The notes: generated from the letters alone by a model not told the origin. A stretch of DNA of 64,000 nt from an uncultured Ectothiorhodospiraceae bacterium (GCA_947259575.1 CAMYMU010000051.1:1-64000); one strand, 5' to 3'. Shown: positions 20,686 to 29,702, counted from the first letter of the stretch. Translations and numbers: made by a program.

Positions 20686-21531
20686 TTAGGGCAAAACACG
20701 TTTAAAAGGTTTAACCGTAACAGAATGATACACCCCTGCTTCGATATATGGATCAGAATCAGCCCACAGTTTGGCTTCTTCTTCAGAATTAAATTCAGCA
20801 ACAATCATTGAACCTGTGAACCCGGCGGTACCAGGATCATCGCTGTCAATGGCAGGAAACGGGCCTGCTATTACCAAACGCCCCTGGTTTTGCAATTCCT
20901 TGAGGCGTTCAAGATGGGCAGGGCGAACACTTAGACGTTTTTCAAGACTATTTTCATTGTCTTCACCAGTGATTTCCTTTACTTCTTTGACGTGCCGGGA
21001 TAAGTAAATAGTTTGTATGATCACAAACACCACAGTCAGACCCAACAGACCAAAGAGTTTAAAGTCGACCCAGGTATCGAAATCAAAGGTTTTTGCTACG
21101 ACTAAGTTTATGACGCCCAATGCAGCAAAAAACAAGATCCACATATAACTGAGTCTGTCCCATACAACTTCTGGTAGATCAACCGATTTTGACATCATGC
21201 GTTTAACGATGTGGCTATGGCCAATGAAGTGACTGCCAAAAAAGACAACTGCAAATAACCAGTTAACGATTGTTACTTTCCAGATAAGGTAGGCTTTGTC
21301 CTGGAAATAAATTGTTGCACCACCAAATATTAATGCCAGGATCAGGACGATGATATGCATTTTTTCAACTTTACGATTTTTAAACCAGTTAATTCCGACC
21401 TGTATAACAGTTGCAGCCATGAGTACTGCAGTGGCATAGATCATTGCCTGCACTTCACCTAGTGGCTCTTTGTAATAATTGAAAGTGATATAGAAAAAGA
21501 CAACAGGAAAAAAATCGAATAATAACTTCAT
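20686..21531 (-). CDS. yciB: YciB (septation/intracellular-septation protein A) fused to a YciI domain
   Basis: Residues 1-175 are YciB/IspA, a polytopic inner-membrane protein affecting envelope and septum formation: [16 protein letters not shown], then about five membrane segments, and [15 protein letters not shown]. Residues 185-281 are a YciI-like domain: [50 protein letters not shown] and VKPFKRVLP. YciB and YciI are normally separate adjacent genes. Here the frame runs straight through [19 protein letters not shown]-like sequence with no stop or new start, and the usual first strand of YciI (an M-x-Y-x-I segment) is replaced by VKEIT. The bolA-like gene sometimes found here is absent. 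Confidence 0.88.
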   Translation of the reverse strand: MKLLFDFFPVVFFYITFNYYKEPLGEVQAMIYATAVLMAATVIQVGINWFKNRKVEKMHIIVLILALIFGGATIYFQDKAYLIWKVTIVNWLFAVVFFGSHFIGHSHIVKRMMSKSVDLPEVVWDRLSYMWILFFAALGVINLVVAKTFDFDTWVDFKLFGLLGLTVVFVIIQTIYLSRHVKEVKEITGEDNENSLEKRLSVRPAHLERLKELQNQGRLVIAGPFPAIDSDDPGTAGFTGSMIVAEFNSEEEAKLWADSDPYIEAGVYHSVTVKPFKRVLP

Positions 21532-21542
21532 ATATATAATCT

Positions 21543-21890
21543 TTAATGTAGTTTGGGTTGATTGGTTAACGGATAATTAATTTGCATCTCAAACACTGAT
21601 TCCATACGCTTGGGATCATGTGAGCGGGTTGCGATTATGGCCTGGTTTAAATTCAAAGCATGCCAGGGGCACGCAGGCTCTGAATTCTCTAGACCTGCTT
21701 CAAGTTCAGCTGAAAACATATCAGTTTCGACATCGATCACATCTGTGAGTTCAGTCAGGCGTCCCATGCATGAACCTGCCGATATCTCATTTGCTGCCGC
21801 TTGATTTGCCCGGTTTTCCAGACAGCACTGCAACGCTGTCACGAATTGCTCGCGCTTGGTACCTACGTCAATGTCAAAATATCCACCCAT
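21543..21890 (-). CDS. Hypothetical 115-aa protein upstream of yciB
   Basis: I do not recognise this protein. It lies 11 bases upstream of the yciB fusion on the same strand and would be co-transcribed with it. It is soluble, acidic, and contains paired cysteines ([26 protein letters not shown]). No ribosome-binding site is evident before its ATG, and a shorter ORF exists on the other strand, so this may be leader sequence and not a gene. No transmembrane or signal segment is seen. Confidence 0.4.
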   Translation of the reverse strand: MGGYFDIDVGTKREQFVTALQCCLENRANQAAANEISAGSCMGRLTELTDVIDVETDMFSAELEAGLENSEPACPWHALNLNQAIIATRSHDPKRMESVFEMQINYPLTNQPKLH

Positions 21891-21991
21891 TAGGTGCGAG
21901 TCCGTCTGTCACAAAACTGAATGGTTTCGAAATGTAGCATAGACACCATTTCAAAGACAGATTGAATATATTCAGATACACTAGGCGCCTT

Positions 21992-22840
21992 ATGATGGAT
22001 TTGTATGACTTACACACGCATACCACGGCCTCGGATGGCTCCCTTTCTCCTACTGAGCTGGTGACCCACGCCTGTGAATGTGGCACTGAGGTTCTCGCGG
22101 TCACTGATCACGATATCACCGATGGTCTTTCTGAGGCGATTGCGGCGGCCAATGATGCTCAGCTCACGTTTGTGCCGGGTATTGAAGTTTCTGTGACCTG
22201 GGCACACCAGACTATTCATGTGGTTGGCCTCCATATCGATCCCGATAACGCAGAATTGCAAACCGGTATCCAGAAGTTGCAGGAATATCGCAACTGGCGG
22301 GCCGAAGAGATTTCTCGCAAGCTAGAAAAAGCCGGTATTCCCGGGGCATTGGATGCGGCTAAGCGAATTTCTAAGGGCAAAATTCTAAGCCGTACTCACT
22401 TTGCGCATTTTCTTGTCGAACAGGGTCATGCGCCGAGTATGAAACAGGTCTTTAAAAAATTCCTGGTACGCAATAAACCAGGTTATGTATCTGGGGACTG
22501 GGCAGAGCTGGAAGATGCGGTCGGCTGGATTCGTGCCGCAGGTGGCCTGGCGGTGATTGCCCATCCAGCTCGATACCAGCTTTCAGCCAACAAGATGCGG
22601 CAGATGTTGGCAGCCTTTCGCGACTGTGGTGGAGTCGGTATTGAAGTGGTCTCTGGCAGTCACGGCGCCAGTGATATCCAGCGATTTACCCATGTTGCAG
22701 AATATTTTGGCCTCTATGCCTCACGAGGCTCTGATTATCATGGTAAGGAAACGTCTTACGCGGACCCAAGACGCTTACCGGCTTTACCCGATGGATGTCG
22801 ACCCGTATGGACACACTCTGACTGGTACGCAGCAAGTTAA
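21992..22840 (+). CDS. rnm: PHP-domain phosphoesterase RNase AM (YciV/TrpH)
   Basis: Metal-dependent PHP-family phosphoesterase of the E. coli YciV type, shown there to be a 5'-3' exoribonuclease that trims rRNA 5' ends and to hydrolyse 3',5'-nucleoside bisphosphates. Metal-binding motifs: DLHTHTTASDGSLSP near residue 5, VTDHDITDG near 38, GIEVSVTW near 65, VIAHPARY near 192 and GSDYHGKE near 250. I place the start at the first of two adjacent ATGs (21992); the TTG at 21962 adds ten unconserved residues. yciO follows 20 bases later, the same neighbour as in E. coli. Confidence 0.9.
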   Translation: MMDLYDLHTHTTASDGSLSPTELVTHACECGTEVLAVTDHDITDGLSEAIAAANDAQLTFVPGIEVSVTWAHQTIHVVGLHIDPDNAELQTGIQKLQEYRNWRAEEISRKLEKAGIPGALDAAKRISKGKILSRTHFAHFLVEQGHAPSMKQVFKKFLVRNKPGYVSGDWAELEDAVGWIRAAGGLAVIAHPARYQLSANKMRQMLAAFRDCGGVGIEVVSGSHGASDIQRFTHVAEYFGLYASRGSDYHGKETSYADPRRLPALPDGCRPVWTHSDWYAAS

Positions 22841-22860
22841 GCCCGTTTACAGAGTACGTC

Positions 22861-23487
22861 ATGAGTCAGTTCTTTGAAATTCACCGAGAGAATCCACAGC
22901 CACGTCTGATACAGAAAGCCGTCGATCTTATTCGGGGTGGGGCGGTTGTGGCCTACCCAACGGATTCTGCTTATGCCCTGGGTTGCCATATTGGCGACAA
23001 AAAGGCACTGGAGAAAATTCAATCGATACGGCGGGTCGATGCCAAACACAACTTTACCCTTGTCTGTCGTGACTTATCTGAGATCGCGACATATGCAAAC
23101 GTCGATAATGCTGTTTACCGTTTCCTGAATGCCCATACCCCTGGGGCTTACACCTTTATATTAAAGGCCACCCGCGAAGTGCCACGCCGACTTTACCACC
23201 CCAAGCGCAGGACCATCGGTATTCGTGTACCCGACAACCGAATTGTGCAGGCACTGCTGGAGCAGCTTGGTGAGCCGTTGATGAGTTCAACTCTGATTTT
23301 GCCGAATGAGACTTTGCCGATGACTGAAGCCTACGACATACGCCAGGCACTTGAGCACCAGCTTGACCTTATTATTGATGGAGGCCACTGTGGCCTTGAC
23401 CCAACGACAGTGGTTGATTTAACTGAGCACACCCCCCGAGTGATACGCGAAGGTTGTGGCGATCCTACGCCATTTCTGGAAGATTAA
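22861..23487 (+). CDS. yciO: YciO, YrdC/Sua5-domain protein
   Basis: A member of the YrdC/Sua5/TsaC superfamily, 208 aa, soluble. The fold binds double-stranded RNA or nucleotides. The paralogue TsaC makes threonylcarbamoyl-AMP for tRNA t6A; YciO shares the chemistry only weakly, and its role is uncertain. Motifs: GGAVVAYPTDSAYALGC near residue 27, HNFTLVCRDLSEIA near 64, TPGAYTFILKAT near 92, and IGIRVPDN near 118. The RNase AM gene precedes it and trpS follows after 62 bases. Confidence 0.88.
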   Translation: MSQFFEIHRENPQPRLIQKAVDLIRGGAVVAYPTDSAYALGCHIGDKKALEKIQSIRRVDAKHNFTLVCRDLSEIATYANVDNAVYRFLNAHTPGAYTFILKATREVPRRLYHPKRRTIGIRVPDNRIVQALLEQLGEPLMSSTLILPNETLPMTEAYDIRQALEHQLDLIIDGGHCGLDPTTVVDLTEHTPRVIREGCGDPTPFLED

Positions 23488-23508
23488 GCGAAACAGGCAT
23501 TAGTTCGG

Positions 23509-23514
23509 TATAAT
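23509..23514 (+). promoter_or_regulatory. Candidate -10 element for trpS
   Basis: TATAAT matches the sigma-70 -10 consensus exactly and lies 35 bases before the trpS start, in the 62-base gap after yciO. The -35 region is poor (TTAAGC with a 19-base spacer), so activity is uncertain. Confidence 0.45.
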
Positions 23515-23549
23515 GCCCCCATCTGTACTAAATCATCACGGAGTTTTCA

Positions 23550-24764
23550 TTGGCTAACTTACCCAATCAACAACAAAGGGTACTCTCAGGTATGCGTCCG
23601 ACTGGCGCCTTGCATCTCGGTCACCATCATGGAGTATTAAAAAACTGGGTTAAACTTCAGCACGAGTATGAATGTTACTTTTTTGTGGCCGACTGGCATG
23701 CCCTGACCACACACTATGATGATGTTGCCGTTCTCGGCGAGAGTGTTTGGGACATGGTGATCGACTGGTTAGCGGTTGGCGTCAATCCCGGCTCGGCCTG
23801 CATGTTTTTGCAATCACAGGTGCCCGAGCATGCTGAGTTGCACTTGCTATTGTCGATGATCACTCCCCTGGGTTGGCTAGAGCGTGTCCCTAGCTACAAA
23901 GATCAGCAGGAAAAACTCAAAGAAAAGGACCTGGCGACCTATGGGTTTCTAGGTTATCCCTTATTGCAGAGTGCAGACATACTTATATATAAGGCCGGCC
24001 TGGTACCCGTAGGTGAAGATCAGGTCGCGCACGTTGAGATGACCCGTGAGGTAGCAAGACGCTTCAACCACATCTATGGACGTGAGCCCGGTTATGAAGA
24101 AAAGGCCCAGGCTGCAGTCAAAAAGATGGGTAAAAAGAATGCCAAACTCTATAACGAGTTACGTAAAAAATTCCAGGAACAAGGTGACGAACAGGCTCTT
24201 GAGACGGGGCGTGCGTTACTTGATTCACAGTCGAACATTACCGTGGCGGATAAAGAAAGACTTTATGGTTTTCTCGAAGGTGGCGGTCGTGTGATTTTGC
24301 CCGAGCCTGATTCTTTATTGACTAAATCATCAAAAATGCCGGGGTTGGATGGTCAGAAAATGTCCAAATCTTATCACAATACCATTCCGCTCAGAGAGTC
24401 ACCGGATGTGGTTGCTAAAAAACTCAAGACCATGCCGACTGACCCGGCCCGTGTTCGACGCAATGACCCTGGTGATCCTGAAAAGTGTCCGGTATGGCAG
24501 TTCCACCTGGTTTATTCCAATGATGACACCAAGGCCTGGGTCCAGGATGGTTGTAAATCGGCAGGAATAGGCTGCATCGACTGTAAGATGCCGGTCATCG
24601 ACGCTGTCCTCGAGGAATTAGCACCTATCCAGGAAAAGGCCCGAGAGTACGAAGCAGATAAGGGGCTGGTGCGTAATATCATCCACGAAGGCAATGAAAA
24701 AGCCCGTGATGTGACCCGTCAGACACTGGCAGAAGTGCGTGCGGCGATGGGCCTGGAGTATTGA
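23550..24764 (+). CDS. trpS: Tryptophan-tRNA ligase
   Basis: Charges tRNA-Trp. Class I synthetase signatures: SGMRPTGALHLGHHHG (HIGH type) near residue 13, SYKDQQ, VGEDQVAHVEMTREVARRFN near 155, and DGQKMSKSYHNTIPL (KMSKS) near 270. The protein is 404 aa, longer than the roughly 330-aa E. coli enzyme because of an insert of about 60-70 charged residues (YEEKAQAAVKKMGKKNAKL through FLEGGG, roughly 185-250) before the KMSKS loop. Longer TrpS forms occur in other proteobacteria. The start is TTG at 23550, preceded by ACGGAG. Confidence 0.95.
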   Translation: MANLPNQQQRVLSGMRPTGALHLGHHHGVLKNWVKLQHEYECYFFVADWHALTTHYDDVAVLGESVWDMVIDWLAVGVNPGSACMFLQSQVPEHAELHLLLSMITPLGWLERVPSYKDQQEKLKEKDLATYGFLGYPLLQSADILIYKAGLVPVGEDQVAHVEMTREVARRFNHIYGREPGYEEKAQAAVKKMGKKNAKLYNELRKKFQEQGDEQALETGRALLDSQSNITVADKERLYGFLEGGGRVILPEPDSLLTKSSKMPGLDGQKMSKSYHNTIPLRESPDVVAKKLKTMPTDPARVRRNDPGDPEKCPVWQFHLVYSNDDTKAWVQDGCKSAGIGCIDCKMPVIDAVLEELAPIQEKAREYEADKGLVRNIIHEGNEKARDVTRQTLAEVRAAMGLEY

Positions 24765-24865
24765 GCCAGGCATCACAGTAGCACCATAACCTATTGATAT
24801 TAAAGAAGTAAAAAAACCTCTAGCAAGTGGGACAAAGACGCCCAACTAGGGTAGCATAGGCTCAC

Positions 24866-25714
24866 ATGACAGAAATTGATCAGCAAAGCGCACCGGAACA
24901 ACAAGAAATGCCCTTTGCCGTAGTGCAGGGTGTTCCGTACACCAGTCTCCCAAAAGATCTCTATATTCCACCTGATGCCCTGGAAGTATTCTTATCCGAG
25001 GCCTTCGAAGGTCCGTTGGACTTGTTGCTGTATCTAATCAAGCGTCAGAACCTGGATATCCTCAATATACCCATTGCTGAAATTACAAAGCAGTATATTG
25101 AATACGTCGAACTCATGAAGGATCTTCATCTCGAGCTAGCGGCTGAATACCTGCTGATGGCAGCTATGTTGGCCGAAATCAAATCACGGATGTTATTACC
25201 GAGGCCGGTTGAAGAGGATGATGAAGGCGATCCGCGTGCGGAACTGGTCCGCCGCTTACAGGAATACGAACGTTTCAAGCAGGCCGCCGAAGATATGAAT
25301 GAGCTGCCGCGGGTAGAACGCGATCTCAATCCAGTCGAGCTGGTTGTACCTGATCGGAAAGTAGTGAAGCTACCGCCGAGAGTGGAAATGAAAGATCTAG
25401 TTTATGCCTTACGTGATGTTATGGTGCGTGCTGATAACTATGCGCATCATCACATCCAGATGGAACCTTTATCCGTGCGTGATCGCATGTCGATTGTGTT
25501 AAAGTCTTTGAATAGCGATAACTTCAGCGACTTCTCTGACTTGTTTAATCCCGAAGAAGGGCGTGCAGGTGTGGTAGTAACACTACTTGCTGTTCTAGAA
25601 TTAATAAAACAATCGTTAATAGAACTGGTTCAGGCCGAAGCGTTTGGACAAATACATGTCAAAGCAGCAGGTGGTAAGACAACTGTTGGTGAGACAACCA
25701 TAAGTGAATCTTAA
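24866..25714 (+). CDS. scpA: Segregation and condensation protein A
   Basis: Kleisin subunit that bridges the Smc head domains in the Smc-ScpAB complex. 282 aa. The conserved kleisin N-terminal region is FEGPLDLLLYLIKRQNLDILNIPIAEITKQY near residues 49-80, followed by AAEYLLMAAMLAEIKSRMLLPRP near 92-114; the C-terminal winged-helix region ends with VVVTLLAVLELIKQSLIELVQAEAFG. The first 40 residues are a variable extension. scpB follows 47 bases downstream; smc is 11 kb upstream. Confidence 0.95.
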   Translation: MTEIDQQSAPEQQEMPFAVVQGVPYTSLPKDLYIPPDALEVFLSEAFEGPLDLLLYLIKRQNLDILNIPIAEITKQYIEYVELMKDLHLELAAEYLLMAAMLAEIKSRMLLPRPVEEDDEGDPRAELVRRLQEYERFKQAAEDMNELPRVERDLNPVELVVPDRKVVKLPPRVEMKDLVYALRDVMVRADNYAHHHIQMEPLSVRDRMSIVLKSLNSDNFSDFSDLFNPEEGRAGVVVTLLAVLELIKQSLIELVQAEAFGQIHVKAAGGKTTVGETTISES

Positions 25715-25761
25715 AATATTGTTAGATTATTTAGTAAATTTTAATTAGCGTAGAAAATACA

Positions 25762-26511
25762 ATGGACGAGAAGAAGCTAAAACCTATTTTAGAAGCGTTG
25801 ATCATGGCATCGAGTAAACCGATGAGCCTGGACTTTATGCAATCTGTTTTTCCTGAGAACGATGTCCCTGATAAGAAGACACTGCGCAAGGCACTAAAAT
25901 TACTTGGTGCCGATTACGATAAGTCCAGCGTAGAGCTAAAAGAAGTGAGCACGGGCTTTCGCTTTCAAGTTCGTAAAGATTATTCTGAGTGGGTATCAAA
26001 ACTTTGGGAGGAGCGTCCGGCGCGTTATTCTCGAGCCTTATTGGAAACCCTGTCTCTGGTTGCTTATAAACAACCCATTACACGCGGTGAGATCGAAAAA
26101 ATTCGCGGTGTGAGTGTCAGTACCCAAATCATGAAAACCTTGCTTGAGCGAGAGTGGGTAACCATTGTTGGACACCGCGATGTTCCAGGTAAGCCAGCGA
26201 TATATGCTAGCACCAAACAGTTTTTAGATTATTTTAACTTAAAGTCATTGGATGAATTACCACCTTTGGCAGAGATTAGAGACATCGACAAGATTAATGG
26301 AGAGCTTGACCTGCCAGATCCTGAAGCAGAGAAGGATGGTGAGGCACAGGCTGAAACAAACGAACAAACCGCTGAAGGTGAAACGAACGTAGAGGCTTCA
26401 GCGACTGCGTCTACAAAAGAACAGAAAGAAGCAGTTGTTAATCTTGATGTAGAAGAAGAAAATCCATCTGGTGATGCTGATGTGGCTGAGGCCATGACTG
26501 CAGAACAATAG
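25762..26511 (+). CDS. scpB: Segregation and condensation protein B
   Basis: Winged-helix dimer partner of ScpA in the condensin complex. Residues 1-180 are the ScpB fold: LKPILEALIMASSKPMSLDF, STGFRFQVRKDYSEWVSKLW, LSLVAYKQPITRGEIEKIRGV, and HRDVPGKPAIYASTKQFLDYFNL. The last 65 residues are an acidic low-complexity tail rich in E, A, T and D, of no known function. It lies between scpA and rluB, the standard order. Confidence 0.95.
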   Translation: MDEKKLKPILEALIMASSKPMSLDFMQSVFPENDVPDKKTLRKALKLLGADYDKSSVELKEVSTGFRFQVRKDYSEWVSKLWEERPARYSRALLETLSLVAYKQPITRGEIEKIRGVSVSTQIMKTLLEREWVTIVGHRDVPGKPAIYASTKQFLDYFNLKSLDELPPLAEIRDIDKINGELDLPDPEAEKDGEAQAETNEQTAEGETNVEASATASTKEQKEAVVNLDVEEENPSGDADVAEAMTAEQ

Positions 26512-26520
26512 TGTTATAAT
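26512..26520 (+). promoter_or_regulatory. Extended -10 promoter candidate for rluB
   Basis: TG-T-TATAAT is a perfect extended -10 element. It begins on the last bases of scpB and lies 23 bases before the rluB ATG. No good -35 is seen, as is usual for extended -10 promoters. It would allow rluB to be transcribed independently of scpAB. Confidence 0.45.
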
Positions 26521-26543
26521 CTTGTTCCCCTGATCCATTTCCT

Positions 26544-27347
26544 ATGGACGAAAAACTCCAAAAAGTTCTGGCCAACCTTGGTTATGCCTCCCGGCGTGAG
26601 ATCGAACGCTGGATTAGCGCGGGTCGCATTAGTGTAAATGGGGAGCCAGCTACGCTTGGTGATCGTGTAACAGAGAATGATGAGATCGTGGTGGACGGCC
26701 GCCGTGTGCAACGCAAGGCAGAACAAAAAGCGACACGGGTTCTGGTGTTAAATAAACCCATCGATACGGTTTGTACCCGCGATGACCCTGAAGGGCGTCC
26801 AACGGTGTTTACATTATTACCTCGTCTTTATCATGATCGATGGATAGCGGTCGGTCGACTCGATATTAATAGTTCTGGTTTATTATTATTTACTAATAAT
26901 GGTGAGCTCGCGAATCGCTTAATGCATCCCAGTTATGAGATCGAAAGAGAGTATGCGGTGCGTGTTTTGGGTCAAGTTAGCCCGGATACGATAAAAAAGC
27001 TCGAAACAGGCGTAGAACTTGATGACGGGACAGCAAAATTTGTTACAATTTGTGACGCAGGAGGACAAGGGGCTAATCACTGGTATCACGTGACTTTAAA
27101 AGAAGGTCGCAATCGTGAAGTGAGACGCTTGTGGGAAGCTGTCGGTCATAAAGTAAGTCGCCTACACCGTATTCGTTACGGACCTGTTCAATTGCCGCGC
27201 TCGATAAAACCGGGTCGCCAGGAGGAGTTAGATTCAAGCACAACGGATTTGCTACTAGAGCTTGTTGGTTTACCAAAACAAGAGAAACAAAAGGTAGATA
27301 TCAGCAAGCAACGTCGTGGCAAGTATCAAAAAAAGCGACGAAAATAA
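26544..27347 (+). CDS. rluB: 23S rRNA pseudouridine(2605) synthase RluB
   Basis: Isomerises a uridine in the peptidyl-transferase centre of 23S rRNA to pseudouridine. N-terminal S4 RNA-binding domain: KVLANLGYASRREIERWI, RISVNGEPATLGD (residues 5-50). Catalytic domain of the RsuA/RluB/RluE/RluF family: the aspartate in VGRLDINSSGLLLFTNNGEL near residue 114, LNKPIDTVCT before it, and GRNREVRRLWEAVGH near 190. The basic C-terminal tail (KQRRGKYQKKRRK) is typical. It follows scpB, as in many genomes. Confidence 0.94.
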   Translation: MDEKLQKVLANLGYASRREIERWISAGRISVNGEPATLGDRVTENDEIVVDGRRVQRKAEQKATRVLVLNKPIDTVCTRDDPEGRPTVFTLLPRLYHDRWIAVGRLDINSSGLLLFTNNGELANRLMHPSYEIEREYAVRVLGQVSPDTIKKLETGVELDDGTAKFVTICDAGGQGANHWYHVTLKEGRNREVRRLWEAVGHKVSRLHRIRYGPVQLPRSIKPGRQEELDSSTTDLLLELVGLPKQEKQKVDISKQRRGKYQKKRRK

Positions 27348-27466
27348 AAACTAAAAAATGCTGAACGAAAGAGTCAGTGTCGTGACACGGAATCGTCAGA
27401 AAGTTTAAATTAAAAAAAAATGGAACCCGACGCTTGCATATTTGTGAAGTTAACAGGAGGTGTTCT

Positions 27467-28279
27467 ATGCGTATCTCTACGCTCGCTGTAGCCGCCTTCG
27501 TGTTGTTTATCGCCAGCGTACCGCTATATGCAGGTCAAACTGTTACTGAACAGGTTTCTGATGTTCAAGAGCAGTTCGTAAACTTACCAACACGCGAAGG
27601 TGTGACCGTACCGACCTGGGTGATTACACCCAGGTCGGCACGGGCTAGCGTTATTTTATTCGCAGGAGGTGGTGGTAAATTACAAATCTCCGAGGATGGC
27701 ATTCGCCGAAAAGGCAACTTCTTAATAAGAAGTCGTCATTTATTCACCGAACATGGTTATATGGTATTGATACCTGGTGTACCGACTGATCAAGGTGACT
27801 TGCATTTATTTAGAACTAGTTCTGAGCATGCACACGATATTAAAAGCATGATTAGCTGGTTGCGAAAGCATAATCCAAACAAACCTGTCTGGCTCGTCGG
27901 TACAAGTCGTGGTGTTCTTTCTGTAGCAGGTGTTGCTGCTAGACTCTCACCTGAGCATGGCCCAGATGGAATAATCTTATCTGCTAGCGTAACGCGACCA
28001 AGTAACGGAGGCGCGGATTCTTTACAAGATGTAGATCTTGAAAAGGTTATCGTGCCAACTTTACTTGTGCATCATGAGCAAGATGAATGCTATGTAACCC
28101 CTTTCGAAGATATTCCAGATCTATTGGGAGAGTTTAATCTGGTCAAACATAAAGAAATTAAATCTTATCAAGGTGGATTAAACAACGGACATGAATGTCG
28201 AGCAAAAAGTTATCATGGCTTTAATGGACTTGAAGACATGGTTGTCAAAGATATGAGTGACTGGATGCTCGCACACTGA
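27467..28279 (+). CDS. Exported alpha/beta-hydrolase family protein
   Basis: A 270-aa secreted protein. The start at 27467 is chosen because AGGAGG stands 6 bases before it and a signal peptide begins there (MRISTLAVAAFVLFIASV, cleavage probably after LYA). The mature part looks like a serine alpha/beta hydrolase: nucleophile elbow VGTSRGVLS (G-x-S-x-G) near residue 144, a candidate acid in HHEQDECYV near 206, and a candidate histidine in NNGHECRAKSYHGF near 245. The substrate is unknown. It is between rluB and the EndoIII-like gene, 28 bases upstream of the latter. Confidence 0.75.
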   Translation: MRISTLAVAAFVLFIASVPLYAGQTVTEQVSDVQEQFVNLPTREGVTVPTWVITPRSARASVILFAGGGGKLQISEDGIRRKGNFLIRSRHLFTEHGYMVLIPGVPTDQGDLHLFRTSSEHAHDIKSMISWLRKHNPNKPVWLVGTSRGVLSVAGVAARLSPEHGPDGIILSASVTRPSNGGADSLQDVDLEKVIVPTLLVHHEQDECYVTPFEDIPDLLGEFNLVKHKEIKSYQGGLNNGHECRAKSYHGFNGLEDMVVKDMSDWMLAH

Positions 28280-28307
28280 ATTAATGTGCTGAGTTTATAC
28301 TTTAGTC

Positions 28308-28964
28308 GTGCAAACTCCTTATCAGGTTTACCAAAGACTCTTTAAACAATACGGCCCACAACACTGGTGGCCAGCCGACACCGCCTTTGAAGTGATGGTC
28401 GGTGCTATCCTTACTCAAAACACTAGCTGGACAAACGTCGAAAAGGCAATCGTTAATTTAAAAAAAGAAAAAGCACTTAACTGTAATAAGATCGTGGCGA
28501 TGCAAGAAAAGCAACTTGCTTCATTGTTAAAACCAGTTGGCTATTTTAATGTCAAAGCACGACGCCTGAAAAACTTCTGTCATTGGTATCAGAATACTCG
28601 ACAGCCAGAAAAAAACGATACTGAAAAATTACGTAAACAACTGCTCGCGATAAATGGAGTAGGGCCAGAGACGGCTGATGATATGCTGTTATATGCATTT
28701 CATCGTCCGGTATTTGTCATTGATGCATATACACATCGATTATTTACACGCCTTGGCTTGATCGAAGGAGAACCTGATTATGAAGAACTACGGCAATGGT
28801 TTGAGAAAAAGCTACAGCGCGTCGATGATAAAGTTAAAGTGTTTAATGAATACCATGGATTGATCGTGCAACATGCTAAGCAACACTGTACGGCGAGGAA
28901 GCCCTTGTGTGAGACGTGTTGTCTCAAAAGGGTGTGTGTATTCCATTGTCATTCCCTTGGATAA
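28308..28964 (+). CDS. Endonuclease III-like HhH-GPD DNA glycosylase with Fe-S cluster
   Basis: DNA base-excision glycosylase of the HhH-GPD superfamily, 218 aa. Visible: the start of the fold FEVMVGAILTQNTSWTNVEKA near residue 27, the helix-hairpin-helix LLAINGVGPETADDMLL near 111, the catalytic aspartate in VFVIDAYTHRL near 137, and a C-x6-C-x2-C-x5-C iron-sulfur loop (HCTARKPLCETCCLKRVC) near 194-210. The E. coli Nth lysine (GVGRKTA) reads glutamate here (GVGPETA), so AP-lyase activity is unlikely; the protein resembles the EndoIII-related or MagIII-type alkyl-base glycosylases. The start is GTG. A repeat element follows. Confidence 0.83.
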   Translation: MQTPYQVYQRLFKQYGPQHWWPADTAFEVMVGAILTQNTSWTNVEKAIVNLKKEKALNCNKIVAMQEKQLASLLKPVGYFNVKARRLKNFCHWYQNTRQPEKNDTEKLRKQLLAINGVGPETADDMLLYAFHRPVFVIDAYTHRLFTRLGLIEGEPDYEELRQWFEKKLQRVDDKVKVFNEYHGLIVQHAKQHCTARKPLCETCCLKRVCVFHCHSLG

Positions 28965-28990
28965 TGGAAAACATGCTTTATTATTCATTT

Positions 28991-29615
28991 TTTTTCGCTT
29001 CGCTGAAGCGAGATACTTTTCTTTGCTTGTCCAAAGAAAAGTATCCAAAAGAAACGACACCCCGTTGCGGATGCAATCTGTGAGTTTTATTGTCTTTTGC
29101 CTTGTCCGGTTTTGATTCGCCTCCCTGCTCAACAAAACCGAGCTCGCCTTCCCTGGCTCGCGCTATTTTTATTTATCAAAAGCCGTAAAAACTCACGCAC
29201 CTACACATGGGGGCTTTCTGTTCACAACTAAAACAGAGATATCTACCGTGTTTATTAGCACTGTAGTAACTCAATGGATAATCCCCTTGCGCTGCCGTGA
29301 GAAGCGTTTGGCTAAGCGCAAGTGAAACCCGAATGGGGCGAGGCAGGACGCCGAGCCTTTGTGATGAGCCAAGGAGGGCGAATCACAAAGTTTCACTGAG
29401 TAATCCAATAAGCAGCGAACGCTTGGCATGTGCAGGGGAGGAGTTTCTTTGCCTACTTTCTTGTCGATACAAGAAAGTAGGTCGCTCTCGGTGAGAGCGA
29501 AAAAACACATTCATTTTTGGACAAGCAAAAAGATTTGCACATGGATGTGCTTATACTGCGAAGGCCATGGAAGGCCGAAAGCAGTGCAGGGACTCGCTTC
29601 AGCGAAGCGAAATAG
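28991..29615. repeat. Multi-hairpin repeat element, copy 2
   Basis: A 625-base non-coding element built like copy 1 at 10.06 kb. Left arm: TCGCTTCGCTGAAGCGA, then ATACTTTTCTTTG/CAAAGAAAAGTAT with loop CTTGTC, then nested stems GTGAGTTTT/AAAACTCAC (29080-29088 with 29188-29196) and CGGTTTTG/CAAAACCG (29107-29114 with 29133-29140). Right arm: AGTGAAA/TTTCACT (29321-29327 with 29391-29397), CTTTGTGAT/ATCACAAAG (29357-29365 with 29382-29390), then CCTACTTTCTTGT-type hairpin and CGCTCTCG/CGAGAGCG. Bases 29280-29503 are a near-identical inverted copy of 10088-10308. Relative to copy 1, about 55 bases of small hairpins are inserted near 29533-29588. The remainder to 29702 holds nothing recognisable. 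Confidence 0.85.
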
Positions 29616-29702
29616 GAATAAAAAATACGTAGCTCATCGCAGTGGGACGAAAAAGGAATACAAAAACTTGGAGTAAAGCTCAGTCAGAGCAAAAAATTAA
29701 AA

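Noticed and set aside
21610-21804. A 64-aa + strand ORF opposite the hypothetical gene upstream of yciB
   Set aside because: Shorter, without a ribosome-binding site or neighbour on its strand; the minus-strand frame fits the local transcription direction better.
29271-29676. ORFs on both strands downstream of the EndoIII-like gene
   Set aside because: Same reason: they fall inside repeat copy 2.
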